This document shows, in pieces, positions 43,076 through 55,398 of a DNA stretch of 64,000 bases (its first letter is position 1; every line of letters begins with the position of its first letter). The stretch spans positions 22,461,243 through 22,525,242 of the forward strand of contig NC_088709.1 of the NCBI RefSeq assembly GCF_963576615.1. Reading direction: 5' to 3'. A model generated the notes under the pieces. That model saw nothing but the letters and a program-made list of their open reading frames with translations, had not been told where the DNA came from and searched no databases. A program made the translations under genes and the position numbers. Source of the stretch: Watersipora subatra. Lineage: Eukaryota; Bryozoa; Gymnolaemata; Cheilostomatida; Watersiporidae.

Positions 43076-43794
43076 GTAAACCTGTGTGTTTTTATATACG
43101 TTCTTATATAACAGATACGCTATGCGCGCAAACTATAAATTAGCCTTGTTAAACAAAGCTATTTAAACATTGCCATTAAAACTGCATTTTGACTCACGAC
43201 GAATTTAACGGATACGACGAATTACGATGCTACTGTTCCGAAATATTCTGGGACCTAAGAACAAGCAACGCGATGCTTCTTCGTCTTTTTTCGAAAATCT
43301 TTTTGGTAAATTATCTCGAACTATAAATTTGATGAGTTTTTTACAGATTATATACGTTACCAAACTGGGTATATACGTTTTGTTGACATTTCGTACCTTA
43401 CATTCCTGCTATTTATTTTACATCTACATTTAGTTACTAATTTATTTCCGCTGCTCAGGAGACTTTTCCACAGCTACATTATGTTTTTTAGATTCTCATT
43501 CGGTACCTTGTGTTCCACAATCATTGAATACGAACTAAATAATTGTTTGTTTTAAAATATTTAACGTACTTTCCTTTAGTTCAAATTAAAACATCTCTGT
43601 TTGGATGACTATTTTCCAGTTTGTTATTAAAGCTTTATTTTAATAGCGATATAGCCTATTACCAAGCGCAATTTTCTTTCCTCAACAGACAGATAAGACG
43701 AAGTTCGCAAACGTACACGAAAATCACAAATGTTCCTATCAGTTCTCGCTTTGTGTACTAACTTACACATCTTTCCTTCTAAACCTAACCAATT

Positions 43795-44435
43795 AGTAAT
43801 TCGTAACTAGTTTTACATTTTACAACAAACGTTTGTAAGTTATCTATTAGATTATCTGTAAGATTTATCGTGTAACGTTACAAGTATCAGTTATTCCTCG
43901 CTATCTTATATTTACACACCTTTACATATTTTGAGAAATATATATCTAAATTTACATTCTCCTATTACATTCTTAAACTTCTTATAACTTTTGAAGTTTA
44001 TAATATTAGTTTTTAAAGTTTGTTTCATTATCGTTATTATTTCACCTTGCATTTTTTGAAACTTAATTTGAGTATTGTGTTTGAAGTTTAAACATTTTTC
44101 ATTTTCAAACACCTCTATTATTACTTAGTCAGTTTCCAATCTTTATTATTAATATTAGTAATTCGTAATTAATTTTACATTTGACAACAAACAGTTGTAA
44201 GATTATCTGTTAAATTATCTGTTAGATTATCTGTAAGATTTATCCTTTACAGATTTTGAGAAATATATATCTAGATTTACATTCTCCTATTACATTCTTA
44301 AACTTCTTATAACTTTTGAAGTTTATAATAATAGTTTTTAAAGTTTGTTTCATTATTGTCATTATTTCACCTTGCATTTTTTTAAACGTAATTTGAGTAT
44401 CGTGTTTGAAGTTTTAACATTATTCATTTTCAAAT
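43795..44435. repeat. Tandem duplication of about 300-360 bp in the Helitron
   Basis: 43795-44110 and 44155-44431 are close copies (shared TTACATTCTCCTATTACATT, CTTCTTATAACTTTTGAAGT). The duplication lies directly before the first recognisable Rep codons and seems to have replaced the Rep N-terminus. Confidence 0.75.
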
Positions 44436-44448
44436 TGAAAGTGAAAGA

Positions 44449-45600
44449 TTGGCTTATATTAAACATAACCATAGAAGACTTAGAGCTGACAGTTACATTC
44501 ACCTAAGAGATGTTGTGCTAAACGATGATGCACAGAACATCGGCCAATTAGTCATTTTCCCTTTAATGGAAACCCTCGATACATGCATGAGTATGTCCAA
44601 GATGGTAGCACCTATGCCAGACAACATGTAAGGCCAGATCTATTTATAACATTAACGTGCAATCCAAATTGGGCGGGTATCAAAGAAGCTCTCCTAGATA
44701 GGCAAGCAGCTCATGACAGACATGACATTGTAGCTAGAGTGTTTGGGCTAAAAGTGAAACTACTGCTCAACTTGCTAACCAAGGGAAAAAAATTTGGCAA
44801 TGCTCAATTCTTCCTTTATTCAATTGAATGGCAAAAACAAGGTCTGCCTCATTGTCATCTTCTTCTATGGCTGGTAGAAAAAATACGCTGATTTCAGGTT
44901 GACTCAATAATATTTGCAGAAATTCCAGATAACGAGGAGGACCCAACTCTGCACAGCATCGTTACCAAGCAAATGATACATGGGCCATGTGGCAACTTCA
45001 ATCACCTTTCTCCCTGTATGAAAGACGGAAAATGCACCAAACAATACCCGCAAGCACTAATTCATGACACTCTGACTGCTGATGATGGATATCCACAGTA
45101 TAGAAGACGAATACCAGGGATGGGAGGACATTTTGCAATAATTCAATGCGGTGGTACAGAAATAGAAATTGAAAACAGATGGGTTGTGCTATACTGCCCT
45201 CTTCTATCAAAGATTTTCAACACCCATCTCAATGTGGAATATTGTCATTCGAATAAATCCATAAAATACATTTGCAAATACATTCACAAAGGTAGTGATC
45301 AAGCAGCTTTTGTTATAGAAAATAACAGGGATGAAGTTACCACTTTTCAAACTGGTAGATATATTTCCAGCAATGAGGCTGTTTGGAGGATTTTAGGTTT
45401 GCCAGTTCATCAGAGACATCCTGCAGTAACACACCTTAGTGTACTTCTGGAAAATGGACAGTGAGTATACTTCAATGAGGAGAACATTGAACAACGCGCA
45501 CAGGAACCACCAAGGACTACTTTAACAGAATTTTGTAAAGCATGACAAAACGATGAGTTTGCTCAAACTCTACTATATCATCAAATGCCTAATTACTACA
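44449..45600 (+). pseudogene. Helitron Rep (HUH nuclease) remnant
   Basis: Successive frames read AYIKHNHRRLRADSYIHLRD, then MHEYVQDGSTYARQHVRPDL and FITLTCNPNW, then GLPHCHLLLWL (HUH motif, about 44840-44870), then KYICKYIHKGSD (YxxxK/KY catalytic tyrosine region, about 45265-45300). Breaks: a frame shift near 44570, an in-frame TGA at 44889, and TGA codons near 45461 and 45543. The normal N-terminal half is missing. In an intact element this protein nicks and joins single-stranded DNA for rolling-circle transposition. Confidence 0.85.
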
Positions 45601-45601
45601 C

Positions 45602-47609
45602 ATGAACAGCACAAAAATTTGGCAATCTAGAAAACAAGCAAAAGTGGTTGAAAACTGGCCTCACATACGTGCATCAGATGCGCTAGGAAGAGTATATACC
45701 GTTCATCCAACAAACGTAGAATGTTTTCACTTGCGAATTTTACTACACAAAACTATGGAACCTACTTCGTTTCAACAGCTTCAAACTGTCGACGAAATTA
45801 TTTGTTCAACATTTAAGGAGGCATGTCTCAAACGAGGATTACTAGAAGATGACAGACAGTGGCACAACACTCTTCAGGAAGCTTCAGTTTCAGATTCACC
45901 TTCTCGGTTGCGTAATCTATTTGCTGTTATTCTTATTAGCTGCAATCCTTCTGATCCTAAACTATTATGGCTAGATCATAGAGAAAGCATGAGTGATGAT
46001 GTATGCAGACAATTGAATCAACTTCAACCGCAGATCTCTTTAGATTTCACAGCCGAAATTTTCAACCAAACTTTGATTTGGTTAGAAGACAAAGTCATTA
46101 ACATTTCTGGTAAGAGACTAGAGCAACTCAGATTCACATCGCTATGCAGAGATTTAGACCTGCTTCCACAGACAGAATTGCTACGAGAAACCAACTATGA
46201 CATGGTAAAGTTAGATAGAATTGTTAGCAGCGCCGAACCAAACCTTCCATTGGATCAGAATTTAGTTTATTGAAAAATTTTAAAAGCTGTGGAGGATGAG
46301 CGTGAAGCGATCTTTTTCTTGGACGCTCTCGGTGAAACTGGTAAAACTTTCTTGCTCAATCTTTTGCTTGCTAAAATCAGATCTAATCAACAAGTCGCAC
46401 TGGCAGTCGCATCTTCAGGTATAGCCGCTACGTTGCTGGAAGGTGGAAGAACGTCTCATTCCATGTTTAAACTACCATTAGATATAGGATGCCTGGAGAC
46501 TCCTGTTTGCAACGTCTGTAAAGGTACTGGATTGGCTCAATTGTTACAGACCCCAAAATTAATTGTTTGGAATGAATGCACAATGGCACATAAAGCAACA
46601 TTAGAAGCTCTGGATCGCACGCTTAAAGACCTTTATAACAGTGACAAACTTATGGGTGGTGTATGTGTACTTCTTGCTGGTGATTTTCATCAAATCCTAC
46701 TGGTCATACCTAAAGGAACTCCAGCTGATGAACTCAAATCTTGCTTAAATGATTCTTATACATGTATATGGAACTGTGTAGAAGTTTGTAAACTAACGAT
46801 AAATATGAGAGTGCATCTGGGAGGGATGACACTTTGGGGGAATTTTCTGCACAACTTTTAAATATCGGTGAGGGAAAGCTACCAGTTAACAATGGGCTAA
46901 TCTCTCTACCTGATAATTGCGAATCTATTGTAGACACAGAAGACAATTTAATACAAAAAGTGTGCCTAAGTATTTACGAAAACTATCTTCAACACCAATG
47001 GCTGAAAAAAAGGGTAATTCTAGCACCTAAAATGACACTGTTGACCACATCAATCAACTACTTCTCAAAAAAATTCCTGGGACTACGATTTCATTCCTCA
47101 GCATAGACTGTGTTGTTGAAGAGAATGACTCTGTCAATTATCTTACAGAATTCTTGAACTCTTTACAGCCTGCCAGTATGCCTCCTCGTAATCTTCAACT
47201 ATGCGTTGGTGCCCCAGTTATGCTTCTTCGAAATTTGGATTTACCTAGACTTTGTAATGGAACAAGATTGATCATCGAAAATCTATCCCCAAATCTTAAT
47301 TGTGCTACTGCGCTTACCAGAGCTTCGATGGGTGAAAAAGTTTTTATCCCTAGAATACCACTAATTCCGACAAATGTGCCGTTTCAATTTAAACGTTTTC
47401 AGTTTCCTGTTAGACTGTCAGTTGCTTTGGCTATCAACAAATCCCAAGGTCAAACACTAAAAACTGTCGGCATTCACCTCCTTACACCTTGCTTTTCTCA
47501 TGGACAGTTGTATGTTGCGCTATCCCGAGTAGGCAGTAAAAATGGTCTATACCTTCTCTCACCATTCGGTCAAACAAAGAACATTGTTTACTCTCAAGCG
47601 CTTCAGTGA
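45602..47609 (+). pseudogene. Helitron Pif1-like helicase remnant
   Basis: 45602-46273 carries HPTNVECFHLRILLH and a linker region. 46289-46861 carries Walker A FLDALGETGKTF and Walker-B-like KLIVWNECTMAHK (Asp replaced by Asn) and GDFHQILLVIPKGT. 47154-47609 carries LCVGAPVMLLRNLD, ALAINKSQGQTL and YVALSRVGS, helicase motifs V-VI. Stops and frame shifts near 46273, 46861 and 47106 break it. Order and motifs match the Pif1-like domain fused to Rep in Helitrons. Confidence 0.85.
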
Positions 47610-48632
47610 TACACTAGCAGTATGCTCGGCAAATTTTCAAGGATATCTTCCTCAGCAACAGTAACTTTTCATTGTTATTATTCATGATATTTTGGTTTTT
47701 CATTTTGTATATCATATTTCTATCAATTCAAATTTTTTGCAATCAATGTGGTAGAACAGACTACATTTAACAATTGCTTGCTAATTACTTCACATTTAAT
47801 CACCTTGACTGATGTCTTATTTTTTCTGTAAATTGTTTGGATTGGCACAAATTGCCTTGCTCATGAAATTTTTTGGAGAATTTATATTTCCATTGTCATG
47901 TAATAAACTTCAACAATAAAATTCTTGAGATATTCAACATTGTATACATGTTCCGTGGTCTATATGCCTACTGGGGAACCCGCCACCTTACAAAAATGGG
48001 TAAGGTGCCATTTGTCTACCTCTTGGGTGGTGTGGAGATGACATGTCCACAAATATTACAAAACTTTTATTTCATTCATGGTTTTTACGTTAGTTCTTTA
48101 AATTTAAATAACTTCTTCAATCATTTCTATTTAAAGAAGTTCTCCTTGTTTGTATGAATATTTTGAAATTTTTTTAGTGTTTTTTTAACTCTTTGTTTTA
48201 ACATATTTTAACTCTAATTTTATCACTTATCTGTTTGCGAACACTTTTTTATTATAACGGATTGAAAAACAAACAAAACAAAGTCTTGTGAACGGAAAAG
48301 GTAATAGTGAAGGGAAAATATTAATACAACAATAGAACACTATGAGCAAGGTTGACTCAGAAGCATGTTAGATAAAAAGTCAAATATGCAAAAAGTGGTT
48401 TCTAATCACTGAGACAACATTTAGGTAGCATCTATGTGCTGCATATGAAGATTCATAAAGCTACCATGAAAATGTATATATTTTTGGTGGTTTACATGCC
48501 TACTGGGGAACTCGCCACTTTAAAAATGGGTAATGCGCTATTTGTCTACCTCCTGGGGGATGCGGAAATGACTTATGTCCAAAAATATTAAAAAGATTTC
48601 GTTTCTCGAGCAACGCCGGGTAGTACAGCTAG

Positions 48633-49640
48633 TATAGATATATATACATATATATATACATACTTATATTTAAGCAATATATATATATGCTTAAATATAT
48701 ATTTGGCAGTATAATTAACAGTATATATATGTAGCATGAGTACTTGCTCCCTTACTTCAGTTTGGTTGAGCGCTCTGTGAAAGGTGTGACACTATTAGCC
48801 TCAGTGTAAAGCTCATCACAGTTGTGATTTGAGCACTCTGGTGTCAGCACATTGACTTTGTTAAAGTCTGTGAGGCAACCTAGTTGTTTCATGGCAGGAA
48901 CTCAACACTCATTAGCAAAGGGATTTGTCTCCCTTGCCTGCTCTAAGCTGCTCTGATGAGGCTTCAATAACCGAAACAGTACTGTATGTATATAATTATA
49001 TATTATAGCAATTCAGTTAGTTAAATTGCTTGATTGGCTTAGATTCAGCGATGTGAAATTACTCGAATAAGAAAGTGTTAATCTGTAATACTCTTTATTA
49101 TTATTCTCCAAACATAATGGTCAAAACACACCATGAAGTCTGCAATAAAACAAGTAGCACTAAGCGAAATGCTCACATGAGCTATGATAGCAAATGAAAA
49201 CTGCATGTATAAATGAGACATAAATGCAACTGTGACAATTACATAACAGCAATTACATAGTAAATAATTCGACGGTAAAGCATCAAGTATAATAAACAAA
49301 AATGTAACATACCTTTTGCCTCCTTAGCATTTAGCTTTGAACAAATGGTTAAACTTTAACTTTGCGTAGCATACGTATTGACAATAAAATGATAAAGCAT
49401 AAATTTCTAAAGAGAATTGCATCTGGTCTGATGCATTGCAAATTGCTAACTGATTGAGCAGCTTGAAAGTTTCGCTGGCAGCAAAATGGGACACAGGTGC
49501 TGTCGCGCTTCTACTGGCCCCACCAGAAAAGGTCCCACACCAGAGCACCAATCAAAACTGGGCTATCTGGAAGAACAGAGGAAGCAAGAGCCCAGCAACG
49601 GCTGGTCAAGCAAGCAACAATTGCCCACCTCTATGACCTG
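48633..49640. other. No gene; TA repeats and a ribozyme-like core
   Basis: Contains TA-rich sequence (48640-48735), the hammerhead-like core at 48953-48977 and AT-rich sequence that may include the 3' LTR of the BEL/Pao element. Confidence 0.4.
48953..48977 (+). ncRNA. Hammerhead-ribozyme-like core
   Basis: CTGATGA, then GGCTTCAATAACC, then GAAAC, followed by ACAGTACTGT, which can form the very short stem III typical of hammerheads in Penelope-like elements and retrozymes. Stem II is weak (GG/CC plus one U-A) and stem I is not convincing, so this may be a decayed copy. Confidence 0.35.
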
Positions 49641-49706
49641 ACAAGAACTTCTTTCTGACCACAATATACTGAACTAATGGCGTGTATGTGAACACATTTT
49701 ATTGTT

Positions 49707-50870
49707 TCAAAGTGTGAGTGGTCTGTCATTTTCTGTAAGCAAGACCGAGTCTCCTTCTGCGAGATTCTCATTTGCAGTAGTCCACTTTTGTCTTTTGGTG
49801 ATGCTAGATAGATAGTCGGTTTTCCAAATGTTCCAGAAGTCATTGGCAAAAGATTGTATTCTGCGCCAACGAGCCCTGCTATAATTATCTTCCTCTGAGA
49901 AATCTCCTGGTGGTGGAGCAAATTGTGATGCTTTTTGGGTCAGCAAATGATTTTGGGTGATAACTGTGCTATTTGAGTTATCAGAACAAGCCGCTGTAAT
50001 AGGTCAACTGTTAACAGTGGCCATTGCTTCATATAGTGCAGTTCTGAGCATAGTTGTATCCATTCTCCATGCATATTTGAGGGAAATCTCATTTAGCACC
50101 GAGCGAATACTTCTTATTTGCCTCTCCCACACCCCTCCTTGATGGCTGGCTGTGGATGAAGTCATCTTGAATTCTATCTGGTGCTGTTGCATGGAGTCTT
50201 TTGACCTTTTGTCACTCATTATCTCTAGTTGCTTCTTGAGCTCATTTTTGGCACCGACAAAATTAGTACCATTGTCACAGAATATTGAGCTGACTGGGCC
50301 CCGTATAGCCATAAAACAACGGAGTGTGTTCAAGAATGCATCAGTGGAAAGGTCGTCTACCACTTCCACGTGGATGGCTCGAGAGAACAAACAGGTGAAC
50401 AGCACGCCCCATCACTTCAGCTCTGAGCGACGTTTTCTAACTTGAAAAGGGCCAAAACAGTCTACCCCTACGTTAGTAAAGGGAGGTGTATTTTCTACTC
50501 GTTCAGCTGGTAAATCTCCCATCATCTGTGTTTCTGTGAAGCCCCGAAGGCGTCGACATAGAGTACAGTTCTTGATGATTTCTTCCGTAGTCTTTGTACC
50601 ACCAATTATCCAAAAACCATTCTGTCTCGTAGCACTTGCAGTATGAGCTGTGCCAAGATGATGTGCCTTCTCATGAGTGTCTCTTATCATCAGCTTTCCT
50701 AGATGGCAGTTTCTTGGTATTATAATAGGATGCTTCTCATCTTCTGTGAGTACAGTAGACTTGTTGGTCCTCCCACCGACACGGAGTAGACCCTTAGTGT
50801 CTATGTATGGGCTCAGTGGTAACAAATTACTCTTCTTTAGTAATTGAGTCTGTCTATCCTTTAGCGTCAA
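49707..50870 (-). pseudogene. BEL/Pao integrase remnant
   Basis: 50412-50870: integrase N-terminal part with PIIIPRNCHLGKLMIRDTHE, HHLG and CTLCRRLRG (zinc-binding) and NVGVDCFGPF (first catalytic Asp). 50004-50405: SSIFCDNGTNFVGAKNEL (second Asp) and HQGGVWERQIRS (Glu), characteristic of Pao integrases. 49707-49946: C-terminal WRRIQSFANDFWNIW and LAEGDSVLL. A frame shift near 50408 and others separate the parts. Confidence 0.85.
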
Positions 50871-51172
50871 TAAGTCTTGTTTAAAGTGATAGCGTTGAGC
50901 GATATTTATTACTATTCTTGAGCGCTTTTCAAGTCTTCAAGGTCAAGTGACTGAAAATTTTTTCCAAGACCCTTTGGCAGCCATCTGTCGTAGGTAGGCA
51001 ATAGAAGTTACCAGCCTTTTGAGAGAGCTGAATTTGGTGAAGCTATGGTAAATTGTTTCCTGTTGCAGCTTAGTAGCTTTAACATCCTTGAGCTGTTATA
51101 CCTCAGGATCTTTGTCATCGATAGGCTTTCCTTTCGGCTGTTTCTCGAATTGGTCTTTTAGGTTGTGGCATT

Positions 51173-51484
51173 TCAGGAACTTGGGCCGTTGAGCCACATG
51201 GAAGATTTTAACTGGTGGCAGCCTGTGCCACGAGATGCAATGTCAGCAGGATTTTCTCTACTGCTTACGTGATGCCACTGCTGTATGCCAGAGCACGTCT
51301 TTATTTCACGTATATGATTAGCGACATACACGTGGAACCTCTTCTGGTCGTTAGCCAAGTAAGCTAGGACTATATCCGAATCTGTCCAAAATTCTTCACT
51401 GTCTACTGTAATGTCCAACTCTCTGTGAAGTATCGCACTCAATTTGGTGGCCATGACAGTGCCTTGCAATTCCAGCCTAGGCAC
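51173..51484 (-). pseudogene. BEL/Pao RNase H region
   Basis: PRLELQGTVMATKL, FWTDSDIVLAYL, RFHVYVANHI and ENPADIASRGT follow the Pao RNase H pattern in order. The link to the integrase (50871-51172) is broken by stops. Confidence 0.8.
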
Positions 51485-51579
51485 GGTTGTGATTCCTTTA
51501 CTTGGAATTACACGTGAGATTTGGCCAACAAAAGGCTGGTGTGGATGTCGTTGTTTTCATTTATCAAACGTATGTATGA

Positions 51580-52497
51580 TCAAGCGCCTATGCCATCTAT
51601 ACTCCCATCACAAAAGTGATGCAGCTCGCTTCTTTTTACTGTTTCAAAGCCAGTAGGCTTAATGCATCTGGGAATCTTGATAGTGTCCAGCATATCCAGC
51701 TCCTGAACCCATTTTTTCCAAGGTTCCTGAACATCTTTAGCAAAGGGTTTGTCCCAATCGGTACCTGATTTATTTACCTTTTGTAGAATTTTCTTCCCAA
51801 CTAATGTGTAGGGTGCTAAGAAGCCCAAGGGATCATACAATTGGCTAACAGTCGAGAGTATACCTCGTCTGGTTGATGGCTTCTGCTGAATTCCGCTATT
51901 GGTAAATCGCAGCACGTCTTTGTTGACAGACCACTCAATACCAAGTGTCCGTTGCGCTGGCAGGTTATCACTATAAAGGTCGACATCCTGAACTGCTCTC
52001 TCTGTGTCTGGTAGTTCCCGTAAACCTTCGATTTTGTTAGAGACAAATTTGTGGAGGCTCAGATTGCCCTTTTTACAGAGGTTTCTTGCCTCTGTGATAA
52101 GCTCTATAGCTTCAGCTGTAGTAGAAACACTTGTTATCCCGTCATCTACGTAGAAGTTTCTTTTTATAAATTCTGACGCTGCTGAAGTCTCTTCTCTATG
52201 TTGGTCTGCTAACTTTTGCAGACTATAAGTGGCTACAGCTGGGGATGATGTTGCACCGAACAAGTGTACCTTCATGCAGTAATCCTTGATAGCACCGTCC
52301 TTTCCAAACCACAGAAATCTCAAAAAATCTCTAATTTCCTTGTTTACATAAAAATTGTGGAACATTTTCTCCACGTCACATGCAATGTCTATGGGTTCTT
52401 TTCTGAGCCTCAGCAATATTCCCAACATGTTATTTATCAAATCAGGTCCCTGTAAGAGATGTTCATTTAGCGATGTGCCACCAAAGGTAGCACACGT
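51580..52497 (-). pseudogene. BEL/Pao reverse transcriptase, 5'-truncated
   Basis: Open for 286 codons from 52440, with in-frame sequence (CATFGGTSLNEHLLQGPDLI) upstream to 52497. DVEKMFHNFYV carries the first catalytic Asp and NFYVDDGITS the YVDD box. LYDPLGFLAPYTL is a Pao hallmark. It stops abruptly at the LTR fragment. Confidence 0.85.
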
Positions 52498-52638
52498 ATT
52501 ACTGAACTAATGGCGTGTATGTGAACACATTTTATTGTTCCAAAGTGTGAGCCAGCAATAAACAGCAGGTGGCATATAACGTAAAAACTAAATGAAACTA
52601 CAGGCAAAAGCTAGAAATACAAGCAAGAGTTACAAAAT

Positions 52639-52643
<5 letters not shown>

Positions 52644-52708
<65 letters not shown>

Positions 52709-52709
52709 C
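52644..52709. repeat. TA microsatellite bordering the plus-strand LINE
   Basis: Nearly pure (TA)n directly 5' of the first LINE codons. Confidence 0.9.
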
Positions 52710-52716
52710 TAAGGAC

Positions 52717-55251
52717 TTGCGCAAGAAAGTAAGTGGGCTCAGTGAAAGATCTAACCACAGTTTGGAGCGTCCAAAAGGGGAAGCCACAATAGAAGCTCTA
52801 GAATCTGCCAAACAGCAGCTAGTAGCACTCTCGGCACGACTGAAGCGGTACACCAAAGAGCGGGATAACAAGAGAATGAACAAACTGTTCATCAATAATC
52901 TATCTAAAGTGTATTCTCAGTTCAAAGGTCAACTGCGGAGGCCAATGTCAGATCCTCTCCGATCCAGCACCTCAATGTTCTGGAAAGACATCTGGGAGAA
53001 AGAGGCTACTCATAACACCACTGCAAATTAGCTGAAGAGGCTTAAAGAGAGCCACCAACACACTGTGGCTCAGCAAGGACTCACCATCAGCGAATTGGAC
53101 ATCAAGTGCAGAGTGCAGTGTATGAAGAACAGGGCAGCACTTGGCCATGACATGATTCAAGCCTTCTGGTTGAAGAAATTGACATCACTTCACACTAGAA
53201 TGGCTAAGCAGATGGAATGCCTAATAGAAGAAGGCGACCATCCGGAATGGCTGACCAAAGGGCGAACTGTACTTCTGATAAAAGATAGAAAGCAGGGGCT
53301 GACTCCCAAAAACTATCGACCAATAATGTGCTTGCCCACCACCTGGAAACTGCTCTCAGGAATAGTTGCAGACAAACTGGAAGAGCACATAAGTCACTAT
53401 ATGACCAGTGCTCAGAAAGGAATTGGGCGCAACACCTGAGGAGCCAAACATCAGTTACTGGTGGATCGGACGGTCTGTCAAGACAGCAGAAGAAAGCATA
53501 CCAATCTTACCATGGCTTGGATCGACTACAAAAAGGCTAATGACTCAATTCCCCATAGTTGGATACTTGAGTGCCTCAGTATGTACAATGTTCACCCTGC
53601 TCTTGTGGCATTCATCAAGATGTCAATGACCAAATGGAAGACGGAACTGGAGGCTAATGGCAAAAAGCTGGCGAGTGTACAAATTAAGTGAGACATCTAT
53701 CAAAGTGACTCCTTATCACCGCTGCTCTTCTGCATATGCCTAAACCCTCTAAGAAATATGCTAGAGAAGACTCACTATGGGTACCAGTTTGAGAGTGGCA
53801 CCAAGATAAACCATCTTTTTTACATGGATGACATCAAGCTGTACGCAAACCATGAACGAGACATTGATTCGCTAATACACCTCACTCAGGTATACAGCAA
53901 GGACATCGGAATGACCTTCGGTATCAAGAAATGTAGAAGGTTAATTCTTAAAAAAAACCATTCTATGCTCACAGATGGCCTAAGAATGCCAAATGGTACC
54001 ATCAAAGATATAGAAGAAGGGTACAAGTACTTGGGGATTATGCAAAGCAACATCAACCACGAAGCCGAGGTATGTCACAAAGCTATTACTGAATACAAAA
54101 AACGCATTCGGCAGGTCCTACGGAGCCAGTTCAATGCCGAGAACCAAGTCATGGCAATAAATACCTACACACTGCCAGTAATAAGATATCCAGCAGGTAT
54201 AATAAAGTGAACTGAAGAAGCCATCAAAGAAACAGATATAGCAACTTGTAAACTGCTGACCATGCATGGAGCACTCTACCCAAAATCTAATACTACTAGA
54301 TTGTATCTCGATAGGAAAGAGGGTGGTAGGGGACTCAAAAGTCTACAGCAGACAGTGAAGGAGGAAGAACAAAGCATCAAAGCCTATGCAGCCTCTATGG
54401 CCATCTCAGATAAGTTGCTAGCTGAATTTCAATCGGCTGCTCTTACAATGGACCTTCGCCCTGATGATGAGGAAATTGACTGGCACATGAATCCTCTTCA
54501 TGGTGCTTACCACCAACACATATCTAAGGTTGGCGATCTTCACCAGACATATATGTGGCTGAACAAAGGAAACCTAACAGCCAATACAGAGTCGCTAATC
54601 ATGGCAGCCCAGGAGCAAACACTCCCAACAAGGCAACTCCAGAGAAAAATCTATCACACTAGAGATGATCCTAGATGCAGACTGTGCAAAGATGCACCTG
54701 AGACCATCCAACACATCATCAGTGGATGCAAGCAACTAGCAGGAAATGCATACACTGAGCGGCATAACCATGTCGCAGGTGTTGTGTATAGAAGTCTATG
54801 TGACGAGTATGGCCTTAATAAACCACAACACTGGTGGGAAACTCCTGGTAAGGTCAATGAATATGATCGCGCTAAGATCCTCTGGAACTTCTACATCCGG
54901 ACTGACAAGCATGTCCTAGCAGTCCAACCAGATATAGTAGTGGTAGACAAGGAGAACAAGAGAGCTACTATAATAGATATAGCAGTACCCAATGACTACA
55001 ATATAGACCGCAAAGAAAAAGAAAAGGTAGAGAAATATCTCCCTCTTGGAGAAAAGATTAAAAAATGCTGGAGTGTAAGAACAACTGTAATCCTAGTAGT
55101 CATTGGGGCACTGGGCACAATAACACCGGCGCATAAAATGTGGCTTGCCCAAATACCAACAGCAATCAACTCAGGTAAGTTGCAAAAAAGTGCGCTACTG
55201 GGAACAGCTAAGGTCTTGAGGCAAGTGCTCAAACTCCCAGGTTTCTGGTAG
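52717..55251 (+). pseudogene. LINE with restriction-like endonuclease (R2/R4 type), copy 1
   Basis: Begins inside ORF sequence (5'-truncated). RT motifs: LTPKNYRPIMCLPT near 53300, WIDYKKANDSIPHSW near 53520, NHLFYMDDIKLYA near 53815 (catalytic FYMDD). After RT comes a CRLCKDAPETIQHIISGC zinc motif (CX2CX7HX4C type, about 54677) and an endonuclease motif QPDIVVVDKENKRATIIDIA (PDX14D, about 54930-54985), as in LINEs that use a restriction-like nuclease. In-frame stops at about 53028, 53437, 53690 and 54208 disable it; copy 2 has sense codons at these points. It ends LPGFW at 55251. Confidence 0.85.
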
Positions 55252-55313
55252 GAGACCCGAGTTAAAGCAGAAACTACTACCACCCATACGGGTTAACCGG
55301 GGTGAGGAAACAA

Positions 55314-55336
55314 TTATATATATATATATATATAAA
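55314..55336. repeat. TA microsatellite at the centre of the LINE palindrome
   Basis: Short (TA)n between the 3' tails of the two opposed LINE copies; both tails end in GAGGAAACAAT before it. Confidence 0.9.
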
Positions 55337-55398
55337 AAATTGTTTCCTCACCCCGGATACCCCGTATGGGTGGTAAATTCTGCTCTAACTCGGGTCTC

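Larger units (their letters stand above)
42900..48632 (+). mobile_element. Helitron, decayed
   Basis: The probable 5' end TCTATATATATATTTCTCAA follows an A (42899). The 3' end CAACGCCGGGTAGTACAGCTAG is followed by T (48633), fitting insertion between A and T with TC...CTAG ends. Rep and helicase remnants fill 44449-47609. Related blocks at about 47950-48065 and 48480-48600 (GCCTACTGGGGAAC..GCCAC) form a subterminal duplication. No target-site duplication is expected. Confidence 0.75.
49640..52552 (-). mobile_element. BEL/Pao LTR retroelement, internally deleted and decayed
   Basis: RT, RNase H and integrase remnants run right to left on the minus strand. A 52-bp segment (TACTGAACTAATGGCGTGTA...) occurs at both borders (about 49668-49719 and 52500-52551). 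On the minus strand it contains AATAAA, as an LTR R region would. Gag, protease and the start of RT are missing, so an LTR remnant joins RT directly at 52497. Confidence 0.75.
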
